A stretch of 6,758 nt of DNA from NCBI GenBank assembly GCA_946613735.1, contig CAMOFS010000086.1, positions 1 to 6,758 on the forward strand, read 5' to 3'. The notes under the pieces were generated by a model. That model ran no database searches and was not told where the DNA came from. It was given only the letters and a program-made list of their open reading frames with translations. Position 1 is the stretch's first letter. Each line of letters begins with the position of its first letter. This DNA is from an uncultured Lachnospiraceae bacterium (GTDB lineage: Bacteria > Bacillota_A > Clostridia > Lachnospirales > Lachnospiraceae). This document shows, one piece after another, positions 1 through 6,663 of the stretch. Position numbers and translations under genes: made by a program.

Positions 1-1
1 G

Positions 2-181
2 GAATTCGATGCCACCGAATACGGCGGAGCACCCCTTTTGGGACTGCGTGGTCTGGTGGTCAAGGCTCATGGTAATGCCACACACAAGGAGATTAAAAAC
101 GCCATCATCCAGTGCGTGACTTTCTCCCAGCAGGATATAGTTAAAAAAGTAGAAGACAGCATAGGAGCAGCTGAAGGATAA
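2..181 (+). CDS. plsX: PlsX, phosphate acyltransferase (3' end only)
   Basis: The window opens inside this gene. The frame starting at base 2 reads 59 residues to a TAA at 179-181. PlsX is a peripheral membrane-associated enzyme that converts acyl-ACP plus phosphate into acyl-phosphate, the donor used by PlsY in Gram-positive phospholipid synthesis. The visible tail has the C-terminal PlsX pattern: an EYGGAPLLGLRG stretch (residues 6-17 of the fragment), then VVKAHGNAT and a helix beginning KEIKNAI, corresponding to the family's conserved glycine-rich EYGGAPLLG and KAHG segments. acpP, whose acylated product is the PlsX substrate, follows 81 bases downstream, the usual Firmicutes order. The start, promoter and catalytic N-terminal part lie outside the window. 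The identification rests on the motifs and on the neighbour. Confidence 0.93.
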   Translation, partial: EFDATEYGGAPLLGLRGLVVKAHGNATHKEIKNAIIQCVTFSQQDIVKKVEDSIGAAEG

Positions 182-190
182 TAAAAGATT

Positions 191-233
191 CTTTGCTTCG
201 CCTGATATGACGCCATATCATTTTGAAGCAAAG
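191..233 (+). other. Two-part hairpin in the plsX-acpP gap
   Basis: CTTTGCTTC (191-199) pairs perfectly with GAAGCAAAG (225-233), and inside it TGATATG (203-209) pairs with CATATCA (214-220) around a 4-base ACGC loop. The two stems are separated by a small internal loop (200-202 against 221-224). No T-run follows, so this is not an ordinary intrinsic terminator. It sits between the plsX stop and the acpP ribosome binding site at 251-256. A role as an mRNA processing or stability element, letting acpP transcript outlast plsX, is inference. Confidence 0.6.
193..221 (+). promoter_or_regulatory. Possible weak sigma-A promoter for acpP
   Basis: TTGCTT (193-198) and TATCAT (216-221) are 17 bases apart. 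The -10 box matches TATAAT at five of six positions, the -35 box at only three. Transcription would begin near 228, about 35 bases ahead of the acpP start. The boxes overlap the hairpin at 191-233, so either reading may be fortuitous. acpP is usually expressed far above plsX, which makes an internal promoter plausible. Confidence 0.25.
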
Positions 234-262
234 TGAAAATGATCTTAAAAAGGAGGTAAAAA

Positions 263-493
263 ATGGAATTCGAAACACTTAAAAAGATCATTGCAGAGGT
301 ACTTAATGTAGATGCAGACGAGATTCATCCCGACACCACTTTTATTGATGACTTAGGGGCTGATTCCCTTGATATATTCCAGATCATCATGGGTGTTGAG
401 GAGGAGCTTGACATCGAGGTTGACAACGATGAGGCTGAAAAGATCGTTACCGTAGGAGACGCTGTTGCCCTTATCAAGAAGACTTTAGGCTAA
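263..493 (+). CDS. acpP: Acyl carrier protein
   Basis: This 76-residue acidic cytosolic protein carries growing acyl chains in type II fatty acid synthesis and donates them to phospholipid synthesis. The phosphopantetheine attachment site is visible as DDLGADSLD at residues 29-37, with Ser35 in the DSL motif as the modified residue. A helix starting at the DSL motif (FQIIMGVEEEL) and the acidic segment DIEVDNDEAEKIVTVGDAVALI complete the four-helix ACP fold. Length is typical for the family. The ATG at 263 is preceded by AGGAGG at 251-256 with a 6-base spacer, a strong site fitting a highly expressed protein. It lies 81 bases after plsX, whose enzyme uses acyl-ACP, and is closed by the hairpin terminator at 525-567. 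The AcpP assignment, rather than a specialised polyketide carrier, rests on the housekeeping neighbourhood. Confidence 0.97.
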   Translation: MEFETLKKIIAEVLNVDADEIHPDTTFIDDLGADSLDIFQIIMGVEEELDIEVDNDEAEKIVTVGDAVALIKKTLG

Positions 494-524
494 GAGTATC
501 TTTATTATTTTTATTGAGATGTTG

Positions 525-567
525 AAAAAACTCTTGTAATCATACGATGGCATTACAAGGGTTTTTT
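525..567 (+). terminator. Intrinsic terminator between acpP and rnc
   Basis: Bases 525-540 pair with 552-567 over 16 positions (one T-G wobble at 532/560) around an 11-base loop. The core stem is CTCTTGTAAT with ATTACAAGGG, flanked by six A's and six T's. Because of the A-tract it could work in both directions, although no gene here faces it from the other side. It lies 31 bases after the acpP stop and ends just before the rnc start. It would end much of the plsX-acpP transcript and leave rnc dependent on read-through or a promoter not clearly seen. Confidence 0.85.
557..561 (+). promoter_or_regulatory. Candidate rnc ribosome binding site inside the terminator stem
   Basis: AAGGG at 557-561 lies 7 bases before a GTG at 569 and 19 bases before the in-frame ATG at 581. 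It is the only purine-rich SD-like stretch just upstream of either start, and spacing favours the GTG. The same bases form the 3' arm of the hairpin at 525-567, so a folded transcript would hide them. The site is shorter than the strong AGGAG-type sites of the other genes in the window. Confidence 0.5.
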
Positions 568-568
568 C

Positions 569-1279
569 GTGGTATGTGCTATGGACCTTAATGAACTTGA
601 AAAAAGAATTGGCTATGAGTTTAAGGATGAAGGGCTGCTTACACACGCTATGACACATTCCAGCTATGCCAATGAGCATGGGATGGAAAAGTCCGGCAGC
701 AACGAGAGACTGGAATTTTTGGGTGATGCGGTATTGGAATTGGTTTCCAGCGAGTTCCTGTACCACAACTATCCAAATCTTCCGGAGGGAGACATGTCCA
801 AGCTTCGTGCTTCCTTGGTCTGTGAGCCCACCCTTGCCCGGTGCACCGATGAGATAGAGCTTCCCAAGTATTTGCTTCTTAGTAGGGGAGAGGATGCCAC
901 CGGCGGAAGGGGTCGTGACTCCATCGTATCCGACGCCATGGAGGCGCTTATAGGTGCCATCTTTTTGGACGGCGGCATGGAGCCGGCGAAGACTTTTATC
1001 CTAAGATATATACTTACAGACATAGAGAGTAAAAGGCTCTTTTACGACAGCAAGACCACTCTTCAGGAGGTGGTGCAGGCTGAAGGCGGAGAAAAGCTTT
1101 CTTACGAGGTCGTGGGCGAAAGCGGTCCCGACCATGCCAAGACCTTTACGGTGGAGGTGCGCCGTGGCGGCGAGACCTTGGGACGCGGTGAGGGCCACTC
1201 CAAAAAAACCGCCGAGCAAAAAGCGGCATACGAAGCCCTCTTATCCATGCACCGCCTTGGGGATCTGAAGCTGATCTGA
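569..1279 (+). CDS. rnc: Ribonuclease III
   Basis: RNase III cuts double-stranded RNA in the cytoplasm, maturing rRNA precursors and processing mRNAs and antisense duplexes. Numbering from the GTG (236 residues), the signature NERLEFLGDAVLE spans 45-57. The metal-binding acids expected from the family are E46, E49, D53, D122 and E125, the last two in SDAMEALIGA; all are present, so the enzyme should be active. The nuclease domain covers about 6-150. The C-terminal double-stranded-RNA-binding domain covers about 160-230, starting at KTTLQEVVQ and including the KKTAEQKAA helix. Length is normal. The start is uncertain: GTG 569 has AAGGG seven bases upstream, whereas ATG 581 (MDLNELEKRIGYEF) removes only four residues, begins where homologues often begin, but has no well-placed ribosome binding site. 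Position between acpP and smc is the common Firmicutes arrangement. Confidence 0.96.
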   Translation: MVCAMDLNELEKRIGYEFKDEGLLTHAMTHSSYANEHGMEKSGSNERLEFLGDAVLELVSSEFLYHNYPNLPEGDMSKLRASLVCEPTLARCTDEIELPKYLLLSRGEDATGGRGRDSIVSDAMEALIGAIFLDGGMEPAKTFILRYILTDIESKRLFYDSKTTLQEVVQAEGGEKLSYEVVGESGPDHAKTFTVEVRRGGETLGRGEGHSKKTAEQKAAYEALLSMHRLGDLKLI

Positions 1280-1300
1280 TCCCGGATGGCTCTGTAAGAA

Positions 1301-1429
1301 GAGATTCTTCGCTACGCTCAGAATGACAACCTGTCCCTGTCATCCTGAGGGAGTGGAGAGTGTCCCTGTCATCCTGAGGGAGTGGAGAGTGTCCCTGTCA
1401 TCCTGAGGAGCGAAGCGACGAAGGATCTC
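1301..1429 (+). repeat. Inverted-repeat element filling the rnc-smc gap
   Basis: The left arm (1301-1327, GAGATTCTTCG...CAGAATGAC) is an imperfect inverted copy of the right arm (1397-1429, GTCATCCTGAG...GAAGGATCTC). Between them lies a 29-bp tandem repeat. The arms belong to the same family as those at 5041-5200, but here the GATC ends point outward and the TGACA ends inward. The element begins 21 bases after the rnc stop and ends just before the smc ribosome binding site (1433-1438). It has no coding capacity of its own. It resembles dispersed palindromic (REP- or MITE-like) intergenic repeats. Confidence 0.85.
1332..1408 (+). repeat. 29-bp tandem repeat, about 2.7 copies
   Basis: Identical 29-base units occupy 1332-1360 and 1361-1389, and the first 19 bases recur at 1390-1408 before the sequence passes into the right arm of the element. 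Each unit contains the arm tip TGTCATCCTGAGG, so the array looks like an expansion of one arm end. The perfect identity suggests recent duplication, and copy number could vary between strains. Confidence 0.93.
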
Positions 1430-1442
1430 AAAAAGGAGTTTT

Positions 1443-4400
1443 ATGTATTTAAAAAGTATAGAACTACACGGCTTCAAGTCGTTTGCACACAAGATCGTGC
1501 TTGAATTTCATAACGGCATCACGGGCATCGTAGGTCCCAACGGCTCCGGCAAGAGTAACGTCGCTGACGCTGTTCGCTGGGTATTGGGCGAGCAGAGCGC
1601 CAAGCAGCTCCGCGGTGCCTCCATGCAGGACGTCATCTTTGCCGGCACCCAGAACAGGAAGCCGGTAAGCTTTGCTTATGTTGCCATCACCATGGACAAC
1701 TCCGATCATCTTTTGCCCATCGACTACGAGGAGATCACGGTAGCCCGCCGGGTGTACCGCTCAGGCGAGAGTGAGTATCTTTTAAACGGCACCCCCTGCA
1801 GGCTCAAGGATGTCAACGAGCTCTTTTTTGACACCGGTATCGGTAAGGAGGGCTACTCCATCATCGGACAGGGTCAGGTGGAAAAGATCCTCTCCGGCAA
1901 GCCTGAGGAGCGTCGTGAGCTTTTCGACGAGGCTGTGGGTATCGTCAAGTTTAAAAAGAGAAAGGCTGCGGCCATCAAGAAGCTGGAGCAGGAAAAGGAA
2001 AACCTTACCAGGGTAAATGACATCCTCGCTGAGCTTGAGACCAGAGTGGGTCCCCTTGAGGAGCAGTCCAGGGTAGCCAGGGACTACCTCCAAAAAAAGG
2101 AAGAGCTGAAAACCCTGGATGTAAACATGTTCCTTATGGAGATCGATCGTCTGGGCAGGGAGCTTTCCGATATAGAAAAGAACCTTTCCATCTCCCATGA
2201 GCAGCTTACCAAGGCCAAAAGCGATGATGAAAAGATCAAAAGCGAATACGCTGCCTTAGAGGCCGAGCTCCATGAGATGGAGGAAAAGATCAATTCCATC
2301 CGAGACAGCCAAAATGATACGGTGCTTAAAAAGGGCAACCTGGAAAACGAGATCAAGATCCTTGAGGAGCAGATCCACTTTGCCGAGAATTCCGATGAGA
2401 GTATCGCCATGAGAAAGGGCGTGCTTTTGGCGGAGAAGGAAGAGCACCAAAAGGAGCACGAAGCTTTTTCCAAGGAAAAGGAAGAGCTCAATACCATGCT
2501 CACCGAGGCTGTGGAGAGACTCAAAAAAGCCAGGGAGTACTGGCAGGGTATAGAAAACGAGATCAATGCCTGCAACGCCGGAATAGAAAAGAACCAGAAA
2601 GAGATTATGGACCTTTTGAACGAAAAGGCCACAATCAAGTCCGAAGAGCAGCGCATGAGCACCATGTTTGAGCAGACCAACATCAGAAAGTCACAGCTCA
2701 CACAGAGGATACTGGCGAGAAAGACCGAGGAGGACAGCTTTGCTGCCAGGGAGGCAGAGGCAAAAAAGGCCTACGACGAGGCGGTAGCTGCCCTTTCAGA
2801 TATCAAAAAGCAGGAGTCGGATAAAAACGGCGAGATAGAGACCTGGCAGAAAAAGCTGAGAGCTGCCACCGAGGAGGTCAACACCGTAAGCTCCGAGATC
2901 ACAGCCAAGACGTCGAGGCTGGATTCACTTAAAAGTATCGCAGAGCGATATGACGGCTACGGCAATTCCATCCGACGTGTTATGGACAAGAAAAAGGAGA
3001 CTCCCGGCATCCACGGTGTGGTGGCGGATCTTATCCATGTCCAGAAGAAATACGAGACCGCGATAGAGACAGCCCTCGGGGGAAATATCCAAAACATCGT
3101 TACCGAGGATGAGGAGACCGCCAAGGAGATGATCTCCTACTTAAAGGAGAATCATTTCGGCCGTGCGACATTTTTACCTCTGACCGCAGTGGACGGCAGG
3201 GGCAACTTCAAAAAGACCGAGGTACTTTCCGAAAAGGGAGTCATCGGCCTCTGCGACGAGGTCATCGAGTGTGATGAAAAATACCGCGGCATAGTGGCAT
3301 ACCTGGTGGGTCGAGTAGTTTTGGCAGACACCATCGACAGCGCCATAAAGATAGCCAGGAAATATCACTATTCACTCCATATAGTGACCCTTGAGGGCGA
3401 GTATCTAAGCCCCGGCGGATCCATGGCGGGAGGTGCTTTTAAAAACAAGGGCAATCTTTTGAGCCGTAACCGCCAGATCGATCAGCTGGAAAAGGAGATC
3501 GAAGAGCTTGACAAAAAGCGTGCCGACAGCAAGAAGCATGCCGAAGAGATAGAGACAGCCCTTGAGCTGTGCAAGGATGACCTTAAGGAGATACGCGAGA
3601 AGTCATCTGAGTTTGCACTGGCAGAGAATACTGCCAGACTGGGACTGGAGCGTGCCAGCTCCGAGCGCAGGGATTCAGCCAAGGCAGCCGAGACCCTACA
3701 TGAGGAGAGCAAGGAGATAGAGGGCCAGCTTTCACGTATTGAGAGTGAAAAGAAAAAGATCGTGGACCAGATGGAGACCGCTGATGAGCGCGAGAAGGTC
3801 CTGAAAAAAGAGATCGAGGACTTCCAGGAGAAGCTGGATCAGCAGACCTATATGGAACAGACCGCATCAAGACAGATGTCTGAGGTGCAGATCGAGGAGG
3901 CCAATGCCCGCCAGAAGGTTACCTTTGTGGATGAGAATCTGGCCCGTGTCACTGCTGAGATAGAAAAGGATGATAATAACCTTAAGAATCTTGAGCAGGA
4001 GTCCAAGAACACCAAGGAAGAGGCTCAAAAGAAAAAGAAGGCCATTGAGGAGATCATAAAGACCATATCCTCCGCAGATGAGAATTTCAAAAAGCTGGAG
4101 GAGGAGCTGGCTGCAGCTAAAAAGAGCCGCGAGGACATGAACGAGCGGCACAAGGGCTTTTTCGATAAAAAGGAAGAGATCTCCAAGCTCATTACCGATC
4201 TGGAAAAGGAGATATACCGACTGGAGTCCCAGCAGGAGCGTTCCAAGGACGCCATGGAATACCAGAACAACTACATGTGGGATGAGTACGAGCTTACCCT
4301 GCATGCAGCAATGGAGCTTAAAAATCCGGATTACAACAACCGTGACGAGATGAAGAGATCCATCTCTGCCATCCGTGATGCCATCCGCAAGATGGGCAAT

Positions 4401-5003
4401 GTAAATGTCAATGCCATCGAGGAGTACAAGGAGGTAGCTGAGCGCTACAGCTTTTTAAAGACCCAGCATGATGATATCGTGGAGGCATCCGAAAAGCTTA
4501 CCGAGATAATTGATGAGCTGGATACCGGTATGCGTGATCAGTTTGCCAAGGGCTTCGCTGATATCCAGCGCGAGTTTGACAAGGCCTTCAAGGAGCTATT
4601 TGGAGGCGGTAAGGGCGAGCTGGAGCTGGTAGAGGGTGAGGACATCCTTGAGACCGGCATCAAGATCATAGCCCAGCCTCCCGGAAAGAAGCTTCAGAAT
4701 ATGATGCAGTTGTCCGGCGGAGAGAAGTCACTTACGGCCATTGCGCTTTTGTTTGCCATCCAGAACCTCAAGCCTTCACCGTTTTGTCTTTTGGACGAGA
4801 TCGAGGCAGCGCTGGATGACTCCAACGTGGACCGGTTTGCAAAGTACCTTAACCGCCTGACCAAGAATACACAGTTTATCGTGATCACACACCGACGCGG
4901 CACCATGACCGCCGCCGACCGCCTTTATGGTATCACCATGCAGGAGAAGGGTGTGTCCACGCTGGTTTCCGTAAACCTTATAGAAAACGACCTGGATGAA
5001 TAA
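1443..5003 (+). CDS. smc: Chromosome segregation protein SMC
   Basis: Smc is the ATPase of the bacterial condensin complex with ScpA and ScpB; it compacts and segregates newly replicated DNA. The protein is 1186 residues, the same length as B. subtilis Smc. The N-terminal head shows Walker A GPNGSGKS at 31-38 (K37), the R-loop arginine in QLRG (R57) and the Q-loop region GYSIIGQGQVEKIL from 137. A long charged coiled coil (about 170-500) leads to the hinge (about 500-670), which ends in the glycine-rich LSPGGSMAGG near 655-665. A second coiled coil returns to the C-terminal head, with signature LSGGEKS at 1090-1096 and Walker B LLDEIEAALDD, with D1118 and catalytic E1119. All ATPase motifs are intact and there is no frameshift. 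ATG 1443 has AAGGAG at 1433-1438. It follows rnc across a repeat-filled gap of 163 bases. Confidence 0.98.
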   Translation: MYLKSIELHGFKSFAHKIVLEFHNGITGIVGPNGSGKSNVADAVRWVLGEQSAKQLRGASMQDVIFAGTQNRKPVSFAYVAITMDNSDHLLPIDYEEITVARRVYRSGESEYLLNGTPCRLKDVNELFFDTGIGKEGYSIIGQGQVEKILSGKPEERRELFDEAVGIVKFKKRKAAAIKKLEQEKENLTRVNDILAELETRVGPLEEQSRVARDYLQKKEELKTLDVNMFLMEIDRLGRELSDIEKNLSISHEQLTKAKSDDEKIKSEYAALEAELHEMEEKINSIRDSQNDTVLKKGNLENEIKILEEQIHFAENSDESIAMRKGVLLAEKEEHQKEHEAFSKEKEELNTMLTEAVERLKKAREYWQGIENEINACNAGIEKNQKEIMDLLNEKATIKSEEQRMSTMFEQTNIRKSQLTQRILARKTEEDSFAAREAEAKKAYDEAVAALSDIKKQESDKNGEIETWQKKLRAATEEVNTVSSEITAKTSRLDSLKSIAERYDGYGNSIRRVMDKKKETPGIHGVVADLIHVQKKYETAIETALGGNIQNIVTEDEETAKEMISYLKENHFGRATFLPLTAVDGRGNFKKTEVLSEKGVIGLCDEVIECDEKYRGIVAYLVGRVVLADTIDSAIKIARKYHYSLHIVTLEGEYLSPGGSMAGGAFKNKGNLLSRNRQIDQLEKEIEELDKKRADSKKHAEEIETALELCKDDLKEIREKSSEFALAENTARLGLERASSERRDSAKAAETLHEESKEIEGQLSRIESEKKKIVDQMETADEREKVLKKEIEDFQEKLDQQTYMEQTASRQMSEVQIEEANARQKVTFVDENLARVTAEIEKDDNNLKNLEQESKNTKEEAQKKKKAIEEIIKTISSADENFKKLEEELAAAKKSREDMNERHKGFFDKKEEISKLITDLEKEIYRLESQQERSKDAMEYQNNYMWDEYELTLHAAMELKNPDYNNRDEMKRSISAIRDAIRKMGNVNVNAIEEYKEVAERYSFLKTQHDDIVEASEKLTEIIDELDTGMRDQFAKGFADIQREFDKAFKELFGGGKGELELVEGEDILETGIKIIAQPPGKKLQNMMQLSGGEKSLTAIALLFAIQNLKPSPFCLLDEIEAALDDSNVDRFAKYLNRLTKNTQFIVITHRRGTMTAADRLYGITMQEKGVSTLVSVNLIENDLDE

Positions 5004-5015
5004 CTGCCTGCGCGA

Positions 5016-5054
5016 TTAATTGTCATTCTGAGCGTTTAATTGTCATTCTGAGCG
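5016..5054 (+). repeat. Truncated repeat copy, 19-bp direct repeat
   Basis: TTAATTGTCATTCTGAGCG occurs at 5016-5034 and again at 5036-5054, one base apart. The second copy runs into the full left arm of the inverted-repeat unit at 5041; the first stops abruptly after GAGCG. It therefore looks like a duplicated stub of the arm plus five flanking bases, produced by slippage or by an aborted unit. Confidence 0.9.
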
Positions 5055-5115
5055 AAGCGAAGAATCCCTTTGAATTATGAGATCCTTCGACTCGCTACGC
5101 TCGCTCAGGATGACA
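5041..5115 (+). repeat. Palindromic intergenic repeat, unit A
   Basis: This 75-bp unit has a left arm at 5041-5066 (TGTCATTCTGAGCG then AAGCGAAGAATC) and a right arm at 5081-5115 (GATCCTTCG ... CGCTCAGGATGACA). The outer 14 bases pair with one T-G wobble. The inner CGAAGAATC and GATCCTTCG pair with one mismatch. The right arm carries about nine extra bases between these blocks. No T-run follows, so it is not a standard terminator. It lies 37 bases after smc. Confidence 0.88.
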
Positions 5116-5125
5116 TGGTGTGGTG

Positions 5126-5200
5126 TGTCATTCTGAGCGAAGCGAAGAATCTCTTTTAATAACAGGATCCTTCGACTCGCTGCGCTCGCTCAGGATGACA
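5126..5200 (+). repeat. Palindromic intergenic repeat, unit B
   Basis: This second 75-bp unit starts exactly 85 bases after unit A, separated from it by a 10-base TGGTG duplication (5116-5125). The left arm is 5126-5153 and the right arm 5166-5200. The arms are nearly identical to those of unit A (the right arm has one A-to-G change, CTACG to CTGCG), while the central loops differ clearly. It ends eight bases before AAGGAG (5209-5214), the ribosome binding site of the next gene. Confidence 0.88.
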
Positions 5201-5220
5201 GGAGAACTAAGGAGTAGCGT

Positions 5221-6663
5221 ATGGAATGGAACAGACTGATATCTCATGAGACCTTAACTCCCCGTGAGGAGCCCCCTTCGGTATGGGAAAAATACCCCAT
5301 CGACGACTTCGAAAAGGACTACCGGGAGGTCATCACCAGCGAGAGATTTCGCAACCTGCAGAACAAGGCGCAGGTTTTTTCCCTTGTGGAAAGCGGTATC
5401 GCCCGTACCAGACTGACGCATTCCCTGGAGGTATCCTCCGTGGGCAAGCAGCTGGGAATGATGGTTGCGAACAATCTGAGAAGAGACACCACAGACTTTG
5501 GGGATGAGTCAAAGGCTTATGCCCAGCAGTTTTCCATGATACTGGCCTGCGCAGGTCTTTTGCACGACCTGGGCAATCCCGCCTTCGGCCATTTCGGCGA
5601 GGCTTCCATCGGACATTTTTTTAAAACGAGCTTTGAAGATCCCAGGTTTGTCTACAAGGGCAGACCCATAGGTCAGATGCTTTCCGAGCAGATGAAAAAG
5701 GATCTTATCAATTATGACGGCAATGCCCAGAATATCCACCTGCTCCTTAAGAGTGCGAGCACTCCGGGTATGTGGGACATCAACGTCAGCTTTTCCGTGA
5801 TGAACACCCTTATAAAATATCCTATCAGCTCACTTGAGATGGACAGGGATGCAGAGGATATCAGAAAGCACAAGTTCGGATACTATCTGGCTGATGAGGC
5901 ATCCTTTAAGCGCATCAGACAGGCAGTGGGTATGGAGGGCATAGCCAGGTATCCCCTGACCTATCTTTTGGAGGCGGCGGACGATATATCCTATCTGCTT
6001 TCAGACATGCAGGATGCCATCTCCATGGGAGTTATGACACCTGCTATGGTAAGGGACGAATGCAAGTCAAAAATAGAGGTCATGTCCGAAAGCGGCAGCG
6101 AGTTTTACGAGCTTCAGTATATGGCTGCCGAAAACATGCTAAATGACCTTACGGAGCGTCTGGATGCAGCGCATAATGACGGTGGCAGGATAGCAGCCAT
6201 GAACAGCTGGCTTGACTATGTGAGAAACTGGCTTATCTATGCGGCTGCACATTCCTGGTTTGAAAACTATGATGCCATTATGGCGGGCACTTTTACGGGA
6301 GAGCTTTTGGAGGGAGGCTGGCATGCCTTTGTCATTGGCATGATCCGTTCCCTGATGAAGACCTACGTATATCCTTCAAAGACGGTCATCGATCAGGAGC
6401 TTCGGGGACACAAGCTCATCGAGAATCTTTTGAACCGCTTCATCGGCGCCACCATGTATTTTGGCGATGACGATGATTCCTACAAGGCAGGCGCCATCGA
6501 GAAGAGGTTTTTATGGTACATCCCCGACTATCTGAGGGATGAATACATGGCAAAAAGAACCGGAGACGAGGCTTTTGATCTGTATCAGAAGTTTATCATG
6601 GTGGTTGATTTTATCAGCGCCCTGACGGACTCCGAGGCCAAGAAGATAGGAGAAATGGTTTGA
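5221..6663 (+). CDS. dgt: dGTPase-family HD-domain dNTP triphosphohydrolase
   Basis: The family hydrolyses dGTP, or other dNTPs, to the nucleoside and triphosphate in the cytosol, adjusting nucleotide pools. This 480-residue protein has the full HD metal site: H67 in RTRLTHSLEV, H115-D116 in LLHDLGNPAFGHFGE, and an aspartate in EAADDISY (D254 or D255). Also present are the family motif YDGNAQ (165-170) and a KFGYYLADE segment after it. The usual FRRLQ..TQVF motif appears as FRNLQNKAQVF (43-53), still recognisable. The HD core covers roughly 40-290 and the rest is the helical C-terminal part. ATG 5221 has AAGGAG at 5209-5214, six bases upstream. It follows smc across 217 bases of palindromic repeats and overlaps the start of the next gene. 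The true nucleotide preference, and whether dGTP is an activator or a substrate, cannot be read from sequence. Confidence 0.93.
   Translation: MEWNRLISHETLTPREEPPSVWEKYPIDDFEKDYREVITSERFRNLQNKAQVFSLVESGIARTRLTHSLEVSSVGKQLGMMVANNLRRDTTDFGDESKAYAQQFSMILACAGLLHDLGNPAFGHFGEASIGHFFKTSFEDPRFVYKGRPIGQMLSEQMKKDLINYDGNAQNIHLLLKSASTPGMWDINVSFSVMNTLIKYPISSLEMDRDAEDIRKHKFGYYLADEASFKRIRQAVGMEGIARYPLTYLLEAADDISYLLSDMQDAISMGVMTPAMVRDECKSKIEVMSESGSEFYELQYMAAENMLNDLTERLDAAHNDGGRIAAMNSWLDYVRNWLIYAAAHSWFENYDAIMAGTFTGELLEGGWHAFVIGMIRSLMKTYVYPSKTVIDQELRGHKLIENLLNRFIGATMYFGDDDDSYKAGAIEKRFLWYIPDYLRDEYMAKRTGDEAFDLYQKFIMVVDFISALTDSEAKKIGEMV
6648..6652 (+). promoter_or_regulatory. Ribosome binding site that fixes a TTG start
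   Basis: AGGAG at 6648-6652 lies within the last codons of dgt and seven bases before TTG 6660, which overlaps the dgt TGA stop (6661-6663) by two bases. The next gene has no in-frame ATG or GTG in the window, so this well-spaced site is the main argument for starting at TTG. The arrangement suggests translational coupling with dgt. Confidence 0.65.

Noticed and set aside
522..548. Promoter for rnc: TTGAAA (522-527) with TACGAT (543-548)
   Set aside because: The 15-base spacing is too short, the -10 match is poor, and the boxes lie inside the hairpin, so I could not support it as a feature.
1146..1343. Minus-strand ORF whose peptide contains CHSERSEESL
   Set aside because: The peptide is a translation of the palindromic repeat arm plus antisense rnc. 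Such HSERSEES peptides are a familiar artefact of this repeat type, and no ribosome binding site or protein family supports it.
1332..1408. Possible small CRISPR array
   Set aside because: The units are directly contiguous with no unique spacers, and no cas gene is present.
2084..2701. 205-residue minus-strand ORF inside smc
   Set aside because: It is antisense to the smc coiled coil. Its serine- and leucine-rich composition is what the complement of Lys/Glu-rich codons produces, and the sense strand is an intact known gene.
3867..4304. 145-residue minus-strand ORF rich in Leu, Ile and Val that looks like a membrane protein
   Set aside because: Again it is the complement of a Lys/Glu-rich coiled coil in smc, which yields false hydrophobic peptides; no independent start signal was seen.
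5081..5115. Right arm of repeat unit A as an intrinsic terminator for smc
   Set aside because: The arms pair, but no T-run follows either unit A or unit B. Weak or protein-assisted termination cannot be excluded but is not supported.
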